Shown here piece after piece: positions 8,185 to 15,528 of a stretch of DNA of 42,379 bases (the stretch's first letter is position 1; every line of letters starts with the position of its first letter). The stretch comes from Hylemonella sp. UBA6679 (GTDB taxonomy: Bacteria > Pseudomonadota > Gammaproteobacteria > Burkholderiales > Burkholderiaceae_C). The notes beneath the pieces were generated by a model, which had not been told where the DNA came from, ran no database searches, and saw nothing but the letters and a program-made list of their open reading frames with translations. The stretch is from the NCBI GenBank assembly GCA_002454975.1, contig DKJZ01000054.1, forward strand, positions 1 to 42,379. Direction: 5' to 3'. Position numbers and translations under genes: made by a program.

Positions 8185-9882
8185 ATGCAACACCTCAACG
8201 GACAACATGTGCTGGTGCTGGGGCTGGGTGCCTCAGGCCTGGCCATGGCCCGTTGGTGCGTGCGTTGTGGCGCGCGTGTGACCGTGGCCGACACCCGCGA
8301 GCACCCGCCGCAGTTGGCTCAAATGCTGCAGGCCTTGCCGCAGGTGCGTTTTGTGGGCGGCGCCTTCAGCCCCGCCTTGCTCGAAGACGAGGTGCGCGCT
8401 GTGTTCAAGAGCCCGGGCCTGAGCCCTGAGGTCGTCGGCTCGGTCTGGACCACCGCCCGCGACATCGGCTTGTGGACAGGTGGTGAGCTCGACTTGTTTG
8501 CCGCAGCCCTGCACGACCTGGCCAACCCACCCCTTGACGCGTTGGCCGAGCCTGCCCATGACACTGCGGCTGCAGACCATGACGCGCAAGGTGAAAGCCC
8601 ACAGTCTGCGTCTGAAGAAGTCCAGGCCGAGGAAGCCGCAACAGATCAAACCCTTGGCGATGACGACACGCCTCTAGCCCTTGTGCCGCCAGAGCCTGTG
8701 GATGACCGGCGCTACCTGCCCAAGGTCTTGGCCATCACTGGCACCAATGGCAAAACCACGGTCACCTCGCTGACTGGTCAGCTGGTGGCGCGTGCGGGCA
8801 AAACCGTGGCGGTGGCGGGCAACATTGGCCCCACGCTGCTCGACACCCTGGCCCAGCACTTGGACGACAACACCTTGCCCCAGGTGTGGGTGCTTGAGCT
8901 TTCGAGCTTTCAGCTCGACGAGGTGCGTGGTTTTGAGCCCACGGCCGCAGCGGTGCTCAACCTCACCCAAGACCACCTCGATTGGCACGGCAGCATGCGC
9001 GCTTACGCAGCCGCCAAGGCCCGCATTTTTGGCGAGCGCGCGCTCATGGTGCTCAACCGCGAAGACATGGCCGTGATGGCCATGCTGCCCGCGCCTGTGC
9101 GCATGAAGGGTGGCAAATTTGTACAGCGACCCAGCGTGCAGTTTGGTGGCGACATGCCCCAGCGCCCGGGCGACTTTGGCATCGAAACCGTGGGTGGCAT
9201 GCGCTGGCTGGTGCGCGCCCTGGAGGCCGACGAAACCCAAAAGCGCCGTCGCGACGAAGCCGAAGAAATTTTCATCCAACGTTTGATGCCCGCCGACGCC
9301 TTGCGCATCCGCGGTCGGCACAACGCCACCAACGCGCTCGCGGCCCTGGCCTTGGCCCAGGCGGCGGGCTGTCAACTCGCCCCCATGCTCTATGGCCTGC
9401 GCGAGTACCGTGGCGAGCCGCACCGTGTGCAAAGTGTGGCCATCGTGCACGACGTGGAGTACATCGACGACAGCAAAGGCACCAATGTGGGCGCCACCGT
9501 GGCTGCCCTGCACAGCCTGGGCGAAGACCGCAAGCTCATCGTGATTTTGGGTGGCGACGGCAAGGGCCAAGACTTCGGCCCCTTGGTGGCCCCCGTGCAA
9601 GCCTGTGTGCGTGCGGTGGTGCTGATCGGTCGCGACGCACCTGCCATTCGCCAGGCCTTGAGCCCCACCGGCGTGACCATGACCGACGCGCAAGACCTGC
9701 CCCAAGCCGTGCAACTGGCGTCTCGCGCCGCCCAGCCGGGTGAGGTGGTGCTGCTCTCGCCCGCTTGTGCCAGCTTGGACATGTTCGACAACTACGCCCA
9801 CCGCGCCCAGGTGTTTGTGCAGGCCGTGCAAGAGATGGCGCAAGACGCCGGGCTTGACCTGAGCTTAGGAGAGCAGGCATGA
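8185..9882 (+). CDS. murD: UDP-MurNAc-L-alanine:D-glutamate ligase MurD (long form with acidic insertion)
   Basis: MurD adds D-glutamate to UDP-MurNAc-L-alanine. The N-terminal nucleotide-sugar domain (VLVLGLGASGLAMARW), the ATP loop GTNGKTT (186-192), LNLTQDHLDWHGSM, DDSKGTNVGAT, GGDGKGQDF and LLSPACASLDMF are all present, so it should be active. At 565 residues it is well over 100 longer than E. coli MurD (438). Two insertions account for this: residues about 110-178, rich in D, E, A, P and Q and probably disordered, between the N-terminal domain and the ATP loop; and a charged stretch in the central domain around DETQKRRRDEAEE. I recall long MurD proteins in other Comamonadaceae. The stop overlaps ftsW as ATGA. 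Confidence 0.96.
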   Translation: MQHLNGQHVLVLGLGASGLAMARWCVRCGARVTVADTREHPPQLAQMLQALPQVRFVGGAFSPALLEDEVRAVFKSPGLSPEVVGSVWTTARDIGLWTGGELDLFAAALHDLANPPLDALAEPAHDTAAADHDAQGESPQSASEEVQAEEAATDQTLGDDDTPLALVPPEPVDDRRYLPKVLAITGTNGKTTVTSLTGQLVARAGKTVAVAGNIGPTLLDTLAQHLDDNTLPQVWVLELSSFQLDEVRGFEPTAAAVLNLTQDHLDWHGSMRAYAAAKARIFGERALMVLNREDMAVMAMLPAPVRMKGGKFVQRPSVQFGGDMPQRPGDFGIETVGGMRWLVRALEADETQKRRRDEAEEIFIQRLMPADALRIRGRHNATNALAALALAQAAGCQLAPMLYGLREYRGEPHRVQSVAIVHDVEYIDDSKGTNVGATVAALHSLGEDRKLIVILGGDGKGQDFGPLVAPVQACVRAVVLIGRDAPAIRQALSPTGVTMTDAQDLPQAVQLASRAAQPGEVVLLSPACASLDMFDNYAHRAQVFVQAVQEMAQDAGLDLSLGEQA

Positions 9883-11135
9883 GCGCCTTGAGCTTTCCCA
9901 ACATCAAAGGCTGGTTGGGCCGCGCCACCGAGGCTGCCCAAGACGTGCTGCCCGTGCGCCTGGGCAACGACTACGGCAGCACCACCAGCCGCCCCAACCG
10001 TGTGCTGGGCTTTGACCAAGCCCTGGTGTGGGTGGTGGTGGCTTTGATGGCCTGGGGCCTGGTGATGGTCTATTCGGCTTCGATTGCCATGCCCGACAAC
10101 CCCAAGTTCGCTCGCTACGCGCACACGCACTTTTTAAGCCGCCACATGATCTCTTTGGTGGTGGCCTTTGTGGGCGCTTTGCTGGCGTTTCAGGTGCCCA
10201 TCCAAACCTGGGAAAAAATGGCGCCTTGGTTGTTTGTGGCCTCCATCTTGCTGCTCATCGTGGTGCTCATCCCCATGATCGGTAAAGGCGTCAACGGCGC
10301 GCGCCGCTGGATCTCGCTGGGGGTCATGAACTTCCAGCCCTCGGAGCTGGCCAAGTTCGCGGTGCTCATTTATGCCTCCGACTACATGGTGCGCAAAATG
10401 GACGTGAAAGAACGCTTCTTCCGCGCCGTGTTGCCCATGGGCGTGGCCGTTGCTTTGGTGGGCTCCTTGCTGTTGGCCGAGCCCGACATGGGGGCCTTCA
10501 TGGTGATTGCCGTGATCGCCATGGGCATTTTGTTTTTGGGCGGGGTCAACGCCCGCATGTTCTTCCTGATTGCCGCCATTTTGGTGGTGGCCTTTGGCTT
10601 GATCATCATGACCAGCGAATGGCGGCGTGAGCGCATTTTTGCTTACCTCGACCCCTGGGACGAGAAGCACGCGTTGGGCAAGGGCTACCAGTTGTCGCAC
10701 TCACTCATCGCCATTGGCCGCGGTGAAATTTTTGGCGTGGGCTTGGGTGGCAGCATTGAAAAACTGCACTGGCTGCCCGAAGCGCACACCGACTTTTTAC
10801 TCGCCGTCATCGGCGAAGAGTTTGGCCTGGTGGGTGTGCTCACCGTGATTGGTCTGTTCTTGTGGCTGACCCGCCGCATCATGCACATCGGCCGCCAAGC
10901 CATTGCCATGGACCGCATCTTTGCCGGCCTGGTCGCGCAAGGCGTGGGCATTTGGGTGGGTTTCCAAGCCTTCATCAACATGGGCGTGAACCTGGGCGCC
11001 TTGCCCACCAAGGGCCTGACCTTGCCGCTCATGAGCTACGGCGGCTCCGCCATCTTGATGAACCTGGTGGCCATCGCCGTGGTGTTGAGGGTTGATTATG
11101 AAAACAGGCAACTCATGCACGGAGGCCGTGTATGA
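9879..11135 (+). CDS. ftsW: Septal peptidoglycan glycosyltransferase FtsW (SEDS family)
   Basis: FtsW polymerises lipid II at the septum with FtsI. The 418-residue protein starts with a cytoplasmic tail of about 45 residues, then about ten membrane spans. SEDS signatures are clear: NGARRWISLG, FQPSELAK, LLAEPDMG, KGYQLSHSLIAIGRGEIFGVG, AHTDFLLAVIGEEFG and LPLMSYGGS. The last codons (ENRQLMHGGRV) are unusual at DNA level. They form the left arm of a 21-bp hairpin, and the stop TGA (11133-11135) overlaps the first of three repeated ATG starts. A second SEDS protein, RodA, is at 38000-39154. Confidence 0.97.
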   Translation: MSALSFPNIKGWLGRATEAAQDVLPVRLGNDYGSTTSRPNRVLGFDQALVWVVVALMAWGLVMVYSASIAMPDNPKFARYAHTHFLSRHMISLVVAFVGALLAFQVPIQTWEKMAPWLFVASILLLIVVLIPMIGKGVNGARRWISLGVMNFQPSELAKFAVLIYASDYMVRKMDVKERFFRAVLPMGVAVALVGSLLLAEPDMGAFMVIAVIAMGILFLGGVNARMFFLIAAILVVAFGLIIMTSEWRRERIFAYLDPWDEKHALGKGYQLSHSLIAIGRGEIFGVGLGGSIEKLHWLPEAHTDFLLAVIGEEFGLVGVLTVIGLFLWLTRRIMHIGRQAIAMDRIFAGLVAQGVGIWVGFQAFINMGVNLGALPTKGLTLPLMSYGGSAILMNLVAIAVVLRVDYENRQLMHGGRV

Positions 11136-11146
11136 GTTGCCTGTTT
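11102..11146 (+). promoter_or_regulatory. 21-bp hairpin at the ftsW stop codon enclosing a ribosome-binding site
   Basis: Bases 11102-11122 pair with 11126-11146: twenty Watson-Crick pairs and one G-T (G-U in RNA) pair at 11117/11131, with the loop AGG (11123-11125). The left arm is the end of ftsW; the right arm contains the ftsW stop and the ATG of the first small frame; GGAGG (11121-11125) sits at the tip. A translating ribosome would melt the left arm, so access to this start should depend on translation of ftsW. The absence of a T run argues against a terminator. Confidence 0.75.
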
Positions 11147-11221
11147 CTGCAAAATGGGCAAACGCGCGTAGCGCGCCACGTTGCGCCAGCAACGTGGCTG
11201 ATGCACGGAGGCCGTGTATGA
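11132..11221 (+). CDS. Small coupled reading frame 1 (29 aa) between ftsW and murG
   Basis: This frame lies inside the tandem repeat: ATG at 11132, overlapping the ftsW stop, and TGA at 11219-11221. GGAGG is 6 nt upstream of the ATG. The peptide starts MSCLFLQNGQTR and ends with WLMHGGRV, the last seven residues being identical to the end of FtsW because the same DNA is reused. I recognise no family. Function may lie in the act of translation (coupling to the next frame) and not in the peptide. Expression is plausible from the start signals but unproven. Confidence 0.45.
   Translation: MSCLFLQNGQTRVARHVAPATWLMHGGRV
11175..11198 (+). other. 10-bp perfect hairpin inside repeat unit 1
   Basis: GCCACGTTGC (11175-11184) pairs perfectly with GCAACGTGGC (11189-11198) around the loop GCCA. 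In unit 2 the same position (11261-11284) has one G-U pair and one mismatch, so only the first copy keeps a perfect stem. There is no T run. Confidence 0.7.
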
Positions 11222-11307
11222 GTTGCCTGTTTCTGCAAAATGGGCAAACGCGCCCAGCGCGTCACGGTGCGCCAGCAACGTGGCTGATGCACGGAGGCTG
11301 TGTATGA
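11218..11307 (+). CDS. Small coupled reading frame 2 (29 aa) between ftsW and murG
   Basis: Second copy of the repeat-encoded frame: ATG at 11218 overlaps the stop of frame 1 (ATGA), and its own TGA at 11305-11307 overlaps the murG ATG at 11304. It differs from frame 1 at three residues (V13P, V17G, R28C); one further base change is silent. Frame, length and overlaps are all kept despite an 86-bp unit that is not a multiple of three, because each 90-nt frame overlaps the next by 4 nt. No homology recognised. Confidence 0.45.
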   Translation: MSCLFLQNGQTRPARHGAPATWLMHGGCV

Positions 11308-12383
11308 GCGAGAAGTGCGCATTGATCATGGCGGGCGGCACCGGCGGGCACATCTTCCCGGGTTTGGCTGTGGCTGCGGCTTTGCGCGACAAAGGCTGGC
11401 GCGTGCATTGGTTGGGTGGGCGCGGCAGCGAGGCGCAACCCAGCATGGAAAGCCAATTGGTGCCGCCGCAAGGTTTCCCGTTCGAGACCATTGATTTTTC
11501 TGGCGTGCGCGGCAAGGGCGTGAGCACCTTGGCCTTCTTGCCCCTGCGTTTGCTCAAAGCCTTCGCGCAAAGCATCGCGGTGATTCGCCGCGTCAAGCCC
11601 GATGTGGTGGTGGGCTTGGGTGGCTACATCACCTTCCCGGCCGGCATGATGGCCGTGTTGCTGGGCAAGCCGCTGATCCTGCATGAGCAAAATTCAGTCG
11701 CCGGCATGGTCAACAAAATATTGGCGCAGGTGGCAGACCGGGTGTTCACCGCGTTTCCCAAAGTGCTGCCCAAAGCGCAGTGGGTGGGCAACCCCTTGCG
11801 CACCGAGTTTTTGCAGCAAGCCGACCCGGCCACGCGCTTTGCTGGCCGCAGTGGCCCCCTGCGTTTGTTGGTGGTGGGCGGTAGTTTGGGTGCCAAAGCC
11901 TTGAACGACGTGGTGCCCCAAGCCTTGGCCTTGTTGAGCGAAGACCAGCGCCCCATCGTCACCCACCAAAGTGGCGCCAAACAAATCGACGCCCTGCGCG
12001 CCAATTACGAAGCTGCCGGTGTGCAAGCCGAACTCACGCCTTTCATCACCAACACCGCCCAGGCTTTTGCCGATGCCGACTTGGTGATCGCCCGCGCTGG
12101 CGCCAGCACCGTGACCGAGTTGGCTGCCGTGGGCGCGCCTGCGCTGTTTGTGCCTTTCCCTTTTGCGGTGGACGACCACCAAACCAGCAATGCGCAATTT
12201 TTGGTGTCGCAAGGTGCGGGTGTGTTGATTCAACAAGCCGATTTAACGGCAGAAAAATTGGCAGAGATGCTACAAAAAACAGAGCGCACCACCTTGTTGC
12301 AATGGGCGCAAAAGGCACAAAGCCTGGCCAAAACCCACGCCACGCGTGAGGTGGTGGCCAGCTGCGAGGAGTTGGCCGCATGA
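11304..12383 (+). CDS. murG: UDP-GlcNAc:lipid I N-acetylglucosaminyltransferase MurG
   Basis: MurG adds GlcNAc to lipid I on the inner face of the membrane, making lipid II for FtsW and RodA. I place the start at ATG 11304, giving 359 residues beginning MSEKCALIMAGGTGGHIFPG, with the family glycine loop at residues 11-16. The open frame runs 30 codons further upstream to a GTG at 11214, but that extension is the repeat read out of phase and should not be annotated. Other signatures are GLGGYITFPAG, LHEQNSVAGMVNK, VVGGSLGAKALN, RAGASTVTELAAVG and PFPFAVDDHQT. The start follows GGAGG, third copy of the repeated site. The stop overlaps murC as ATGA. Confidence 0.96.
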   Translation: MSEKCALIMAGGTGGHIFPGLAVAAALRDKGWRVHWLGGRGSEAQPSMESQLVPPQGFPFETIDFSGVRGKGVSTLAFLPLRLLKAFAQSIAVIRRVKPDVVVGLGGYITFPAGMMAVLLGKPLILHEQNSVAGMVNKILAQVADRVFTAFPKVLPKAQWVGNPLRTEFLQQADPATRFAGRSGPLRLLVVGGSLGAKALNDVVPQALALLSEDQRPIVTHQSGAKQIDALRANYEAAGVQAELTPFITNTAQAFADADLVIARAGASTVTELAAVGAPALFVPFPFAVDDHQTSNAQFLVSQGAGVLIQQADLTAEKLAEMLQKTERTTLLQWAQKAQSLAKTHATREVVASCEELAA

Positions 12384-13801
12384 AGCACGCCATCCGTCAC
12401 ATCCATTTTGTGGGCCTGGGTGGTTCGGGCATGTCGGGCATAGCCGAGGTGCTGCACAACCTGGGTTATGTCATCTCCGGTTCTGACCTGGCTGACAGCG
12501 CCACCTTGCAGCGTTTGGCCTCCTTGGGCATACGCACGCACATTGGCCACACGCCCGACAACATCGCTGGTGCCGATGCAGTGGTCACCTCCACAGCGGT
12601 GAAGAGCGATAACCCCGAGGTGCTGGCTGCGCGTGCCAAGCACATCCCCATCGTGCCTCGCGCGCTCATGCTCGCCGAGCTCATGCGCCTCAAGCGCGGC
12701 ATCGCAATTGCCGGCACCCACGGCAAAACCACCACCACCAGCTTGGTGGCCAGCGTGTTGGGCGAGGCTGGGCTGGACCCAACCTTTGTGATTGGTGGCC
12801 GTCTCAACAGCGAAGGCGCTAATGCGCGCTTGGGTAGTGGCGACTACATCGTGGTGGAGGCCGACGAGTCGGACGCGTCTTTCCTCAACCTCTTGCCGGT
12901 GATGGCGGTGGTGACCAACATCGACGCCGACCACATGGAAACCTACGGGCACGATTTCAACAAACTCAAAAAAGCGTTTGTGGATTTCTTGCACCGCATG
13001 CCTTTTTACGGCACCGCGATTTTGTGCACCGACGACGCCGCGGTGCGTGAAGTGGCCCAAGATTTGTCGTGCCCCATCACCAGCTACGGCTTGAACGACG
13101 AAGCGCAGGTGCGTGCGGTGAATGTGCGCGCGGTGGGCGCACAAATGCACTTCACCGTGCAGCGCCGCAACGGCGTGGTCATGCCCGACCTGGAGGTGGT
13201 GCTCAACCTGCCCGGCATGCACAACGTGCTCAACGCGCTCTCGGCCATCGCGGTGGCTGCTGAGCTGGAAGTTGATGACGCCGCCTTGCTCAAAGCCTTG
13301 GCCGAGTTCAAAGGCGTGGGCCGGCGCTTCCAGCGCTATGGCGAGCTGCCCGTGAAAAACGGCAGCGGCACCTTCACCTTGATCGACGACTACGGCCACC
13401 ACCCGGTGGAAATGGCGGCCACCTTGGCGGCTGCGCGCGGGGCATTTCCCGGACAGCGTTTGGTGCTGGCCTTCCAGCCGCACCGCTACACCCGCACCCG
13501 CGACTGTTTTGAAGACTTCGTGCGGGTCATGGGCCAGGCCGATGCGGTTTTGTTGAGCGAAGTCTATGCGGCGGGCGAAGCACCGATTGTGGCGGCCGAT
13601 GGTCGCGCCCTCATGCGCGCACTGCGGGTGGCGGGCAAGGTCGAACCGGTGTTTGTGGACGACATTGCGGCCATGCCGCAAGCCATTGTGGACAACGCAC
13701 GCGCAGGCGATGTGGTGATGTGCATGGGCGCAGGCAGCATGGGTGCTGTACCTGGCGCTACAAAAAACAAAGCAGAGAACAACGTAGAGGAAAAAGCATG
13801 A
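12380..13801 (+). CDS. murC: UDP-MurNAc:L-alanine ligase MurC
   Basis: MurC adds the first amino acid, L-alanine, to UDP-MurNAc. The 473 residues show the N-terminal GLGGSGMSGIAEVL, the ATP loop GTHGKTTTTS starting at residue 112, VVEADESDASFL, TNIDADHMETYG, DDYGHHPVEMAATL and FQPHRYTRT. Length is close to the usual 460-490. The last 15 or so codons (13750-13798) are A-rich and carry AGAGG, the ribosome site of the next gene. The stop overlaps ddlB as ATGA. Confidence 0.97.
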   Translation: MKHAIRHIHFVGLGGSGMSGIAEVLHNLGYVISGSDLADSATLQRLASLGIRTHIGHTPDNIAGADAVVTSTAVKSDNPEVLAARAKHIPIVPRALMLAELMRLKRGIAIAGTHGKTTTTSLVASVLGEAGLDPTFVIGGRLNSEGANARLGSGDYIVVEADESDASFLNLLPVMAVVTNIDADHMETYGHDFNKLKKAFVDFLHRMPFYGTAILCTDDAAVREVAQDLSCPITSYGLNDEAQVRAVNVRAVGAQMHFTVQRRNGVVMPDLEVVLNLPGMHNVLNALSAIAVAAELEVDDAALLKALAEFKGVGRRFQRYGELPVKNGSGTFTLIDDYGHHPVEMAATLAAARGAFPGQRLVLAFQPHRYTRTRDCFEDFVRVMGQADAVLLSEVYAAGEAPIVAADGRALMRALRVAGKVEPVFVDDIAAMPQAIVDNARAGDVVMCMGAGSMGAVPGATKNKAENNVEEKA

Positions 13802-14748
13802 GCACGGGCTCGATCAATTTAGGCAAAGTGGCGGTGCTCATGGGGGGCTCGTCCGCTGAGCGCGACATCTCTATCATGTCGGGCGGTGGTGTGCTCAAAG
13901 CCTTGCAAGAACGCGGTGTGAACGCCCATGCGTTTGACCCCGCCGAGCGCGACTTGGGCGAGCTCAAGCGTGATGGGTTTGATCGTTGTTTCATCGCCTT
14001 GCATGGCCGCTTTGGCGAGGACGGCACGGTGCAAGGCGCCCTCGAATTGCTGGGCATTCCCTACACCGGCTCCGGTGTGATGGCCTCGAGCATCGCCATC
14101 GACAAAACCATGACCAAGCGCATTTGGCGCGCTGAAGGTTTATCCACCCCCGCCTGGCAACAGGTGGACAGCGTGCAGGCCACGCAAGCCGCGTTCAAGG
14201 CCCTGGGCGCACCGATGATCGTCAAGCCCGCGCGCGAAGGCTCCACCATCGGCCTGACCAAGGTGATGGACATCGCGCAATGCGAAGCTGCTTACTTGGC
14301 GGCCGCGCAGCATGATGCGCAAGTGCTGTGCGAGCAGTTCATTGCGGGTGATGAAGTCACTGTGCCGGTGCTGGGCAGCGGCGACAACGCCCAAGCCCTG
14401 CCGGTGATACGCATCGTGGCGCCTGGTGGCAACTACGACTACCAAAACAAATACTTCAACGACGACACCCAGTACCTGGTGCCCTGCGGTTTGCCTGAAG
14501 GCGAAGAGCGTGCCATCCAGGCCCTGGTGCTCAAGGCCTACAACACCTTGGGTTGCCGCGGTTGGGCGCGTGCCGATGTGATGATCGACGCGCGTACCCG
14601 CCAGCCTTATTTGCTGGAAATCAACACCGCCCCTGGCATGACCGGTCACTCCCTGGTGCCGATGTCGGCACGCGCAGCGGGCGTGGCGTATGACGAACTC
14701 TGCGTGCGCCTCTTGCAAGCCGCCAGCCTGGACCAAAGCAAGCGCTGA
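13798..14748 (+). CDS. ddlB: D-alanine-D-alanine ligase DdlB
   Basis: Ddl joins two D-alanines using ATP; MurF consumes the product. I choose ATG 13798 (316 residues, MSTGSINLGKVAVLMGGSSAERD), which overlaps the murC stop and follows AGAGGAAAAAG. The frame is open 26 codons further upstream but that part is murC read in another phase. ATP-grasp features are present: GSSAERDIS near the N-terminus, LHGRFGEDG, IVKPAREGSTIGL, CEQFIAGDEVTVPV and LLEINTAPGMTGHSL. A 2-nt gap precedes ftsQ. Confidence 0.96.
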   Translation: MSTGSINLGKVAVLMGGSSAERDISIMSGGGVLKALQERGVNAHAFDPAERDLGELKRDGFDRCFIALHGRFGEDGTVQGALELLGIPYTGSGVMASSIAIDKTMTKRIWRAEGLSTPAWQQVDSVQATQAAFKALGAPMIVKPAREGSTIGLTKVMDIAQCEAAYLAAAQHDAQVLCEQFIAGDEVTVPVLGSGDNAQALPVIRIVAPGGNYDYQNKYFNDDTQYLVPCGLPEGEERAIQALVLKAYNTLGCRGWARADVMIDARTRQPYLLEINTAPGMTGHSLVPMSARAAGVAYDELCVRLLQAASLDQSKR

Positions 14749-14750
14749 CC

Positions 14751-15518
14751 ATGACCCAGCCCGTCGACATCCGCCTCATGAACCTCAGCGCCCAGTTGTT
14801 GGCGCTGTGCTTTGTGCTGCTGGGTGCGGGCGCGCTCATCACGTGGGCGGTGCGCCACGATGTGTTTGCCATACGCGGCATCACCGTCACAGGCGATGTC
14901 ACCCACAACAACGCGGTCACCCTGCGTGCCAATGTGGCCTCGCGCCTGAGTGGCACCTTCCTCACGGTGGACTTGGTGCAAACCCGCGAGGTGTTTGAAA
15001 CCTCGCCCTGGGTGCGCAAGGCCGTGGTGCGGCGCGAGTTCCCCAACCGCTTGCAAGTGATTTTGGAAGAGCACAAGCCCCTGGCTTACTGGGGTGAGGA
15101 GGGGGCTTCGACCTTGGTCAATGGCTTTGGTGAGGTGTTTGACGCCAACGTCGATGACCTTGAACAAGCCCTGCCGCGTCTGAACGGCCCAAGCGGTCAG
15201 GCCCCTGCGGTGCTGGCCATGTACCAGGCTTTGTTGCCGGTGTTTGAAGCGGTGGACCTGCCCTTGACCGACCTGGAAATGAGCAGCCGGGGCAGCTGGC
15301 GCGTCACCCTCGATACCGGCGCCGTGCTCGAGCTGGGCCGTGGCGCACAAGACGAGGTGAGCGCGCGCGCGCGGCGCTTTCTCAAAACCGTGACCCAAGT
15401 GACCTCCCGTTACGGGCGTCGCATCAATGCGCTGGAGTCGGCTGACCTGCGTTACGCCGATGGTTACGCCATCCGCCTGCGCGGGGTCACCACCAGCATT
15501 GACGCGAAAAAGAAATAA
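14751..15518 (+). CDS. ftsQ: Cell division protein FtsQ
   Basis: FtsQ is a bitopic divisome protein that recruits FtsL/FtsB. The 255 residues contain one membrane segment (about 15-35, LLALCFVLLGAGALITWAV), a POTRA domain (about 40-110, starting VFAIRGITVTGDVTHNNA), then the FtsQ beta domain with PWVRKAVVRREFPNRLQVILEEHKPLAYWG and LVNGFGEVFDAN. These are the standard family signatures. The C-terminus is short and lysine-rich. It is placed between ddlB and ftsA as is usual in the cluster. Confidence 0.95.
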   Translation: MTQPVDIRLMNLSAQLLALCFVLLGAGALITWAVRHDVFAIRGITVTGDVTHNNAVTLRANVASRLSGTFLTVDLVQTREVFETSPWVRKAVVRREFPNRLQVILEEHKPLAYWGEEGASTLVNGFGEVFDANVDDLEQALPRLNGPSGQAPAVLAMYQALLPVFEAVDLPLTDLEMSSRGSWRVTLDTGAVLELGRGAQDEVSARARRFLKTVTQVTSRYGRRINALESADLRYADGYAIRLRGVTTSIDAKKK

Positions 15519-15528
15519 AGGACGTTGT

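Larger units (their letters stand above)
11115..11308 (+). repeat. 86-bp tandem repeat, two full copies plus a 22-bp third start-site copy
   Basis: Unit 1 is 11115-11200, unit 2 is 11201-11286, and a partial third copy is 11287-11308. The two full units differ at four positions (82 of 86 identical); the third differs by one base over 22. Each copy begins with ATGCACGGAGG and holds a Shine-Dalgarno site, the stop of the preceding frame and an ATG in an ATGA overlap. The duplication therefore tripled the ftsW-to-next-gene junction. There is no transposase or target-site signature, so slippage or unequal recombination is the likely origin. Confidence 0.9.

Noticed and set aside
11214..11303. Thirty-codon N-terminal extension of murG from GTG 11214
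   Set aside because: It is the tandem repeat read in another phase. The MurG glycine loop sits at the normal distance from ATG 11304, which has its own GGAGG.
11115..11308. CRISPR-like or transposon-like array at ftsW-murG
   Set aside because: The copies are directly adjacent with no spacers, there are only two full units, and no transposase or terminal inverted repeats are present. A tandem duplication explains it.
12230..13681. 483-codon minus-strand frame across murC (and similar long antisense frames at 5334-6782, 7027-8208, 15487-16857, 16858-18117 and 37676-39148)
   Set aside because: Each lies antisense to a confidently identified gene, has shadow-like composition (H, Q, G, A, R) and no recognisable domain.
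13720..13797. Upstream start for ddlB
   Set aside because: The extension overlaps murC in another frame; ATG 13798 has the ribosome site and the ATGA overlap.
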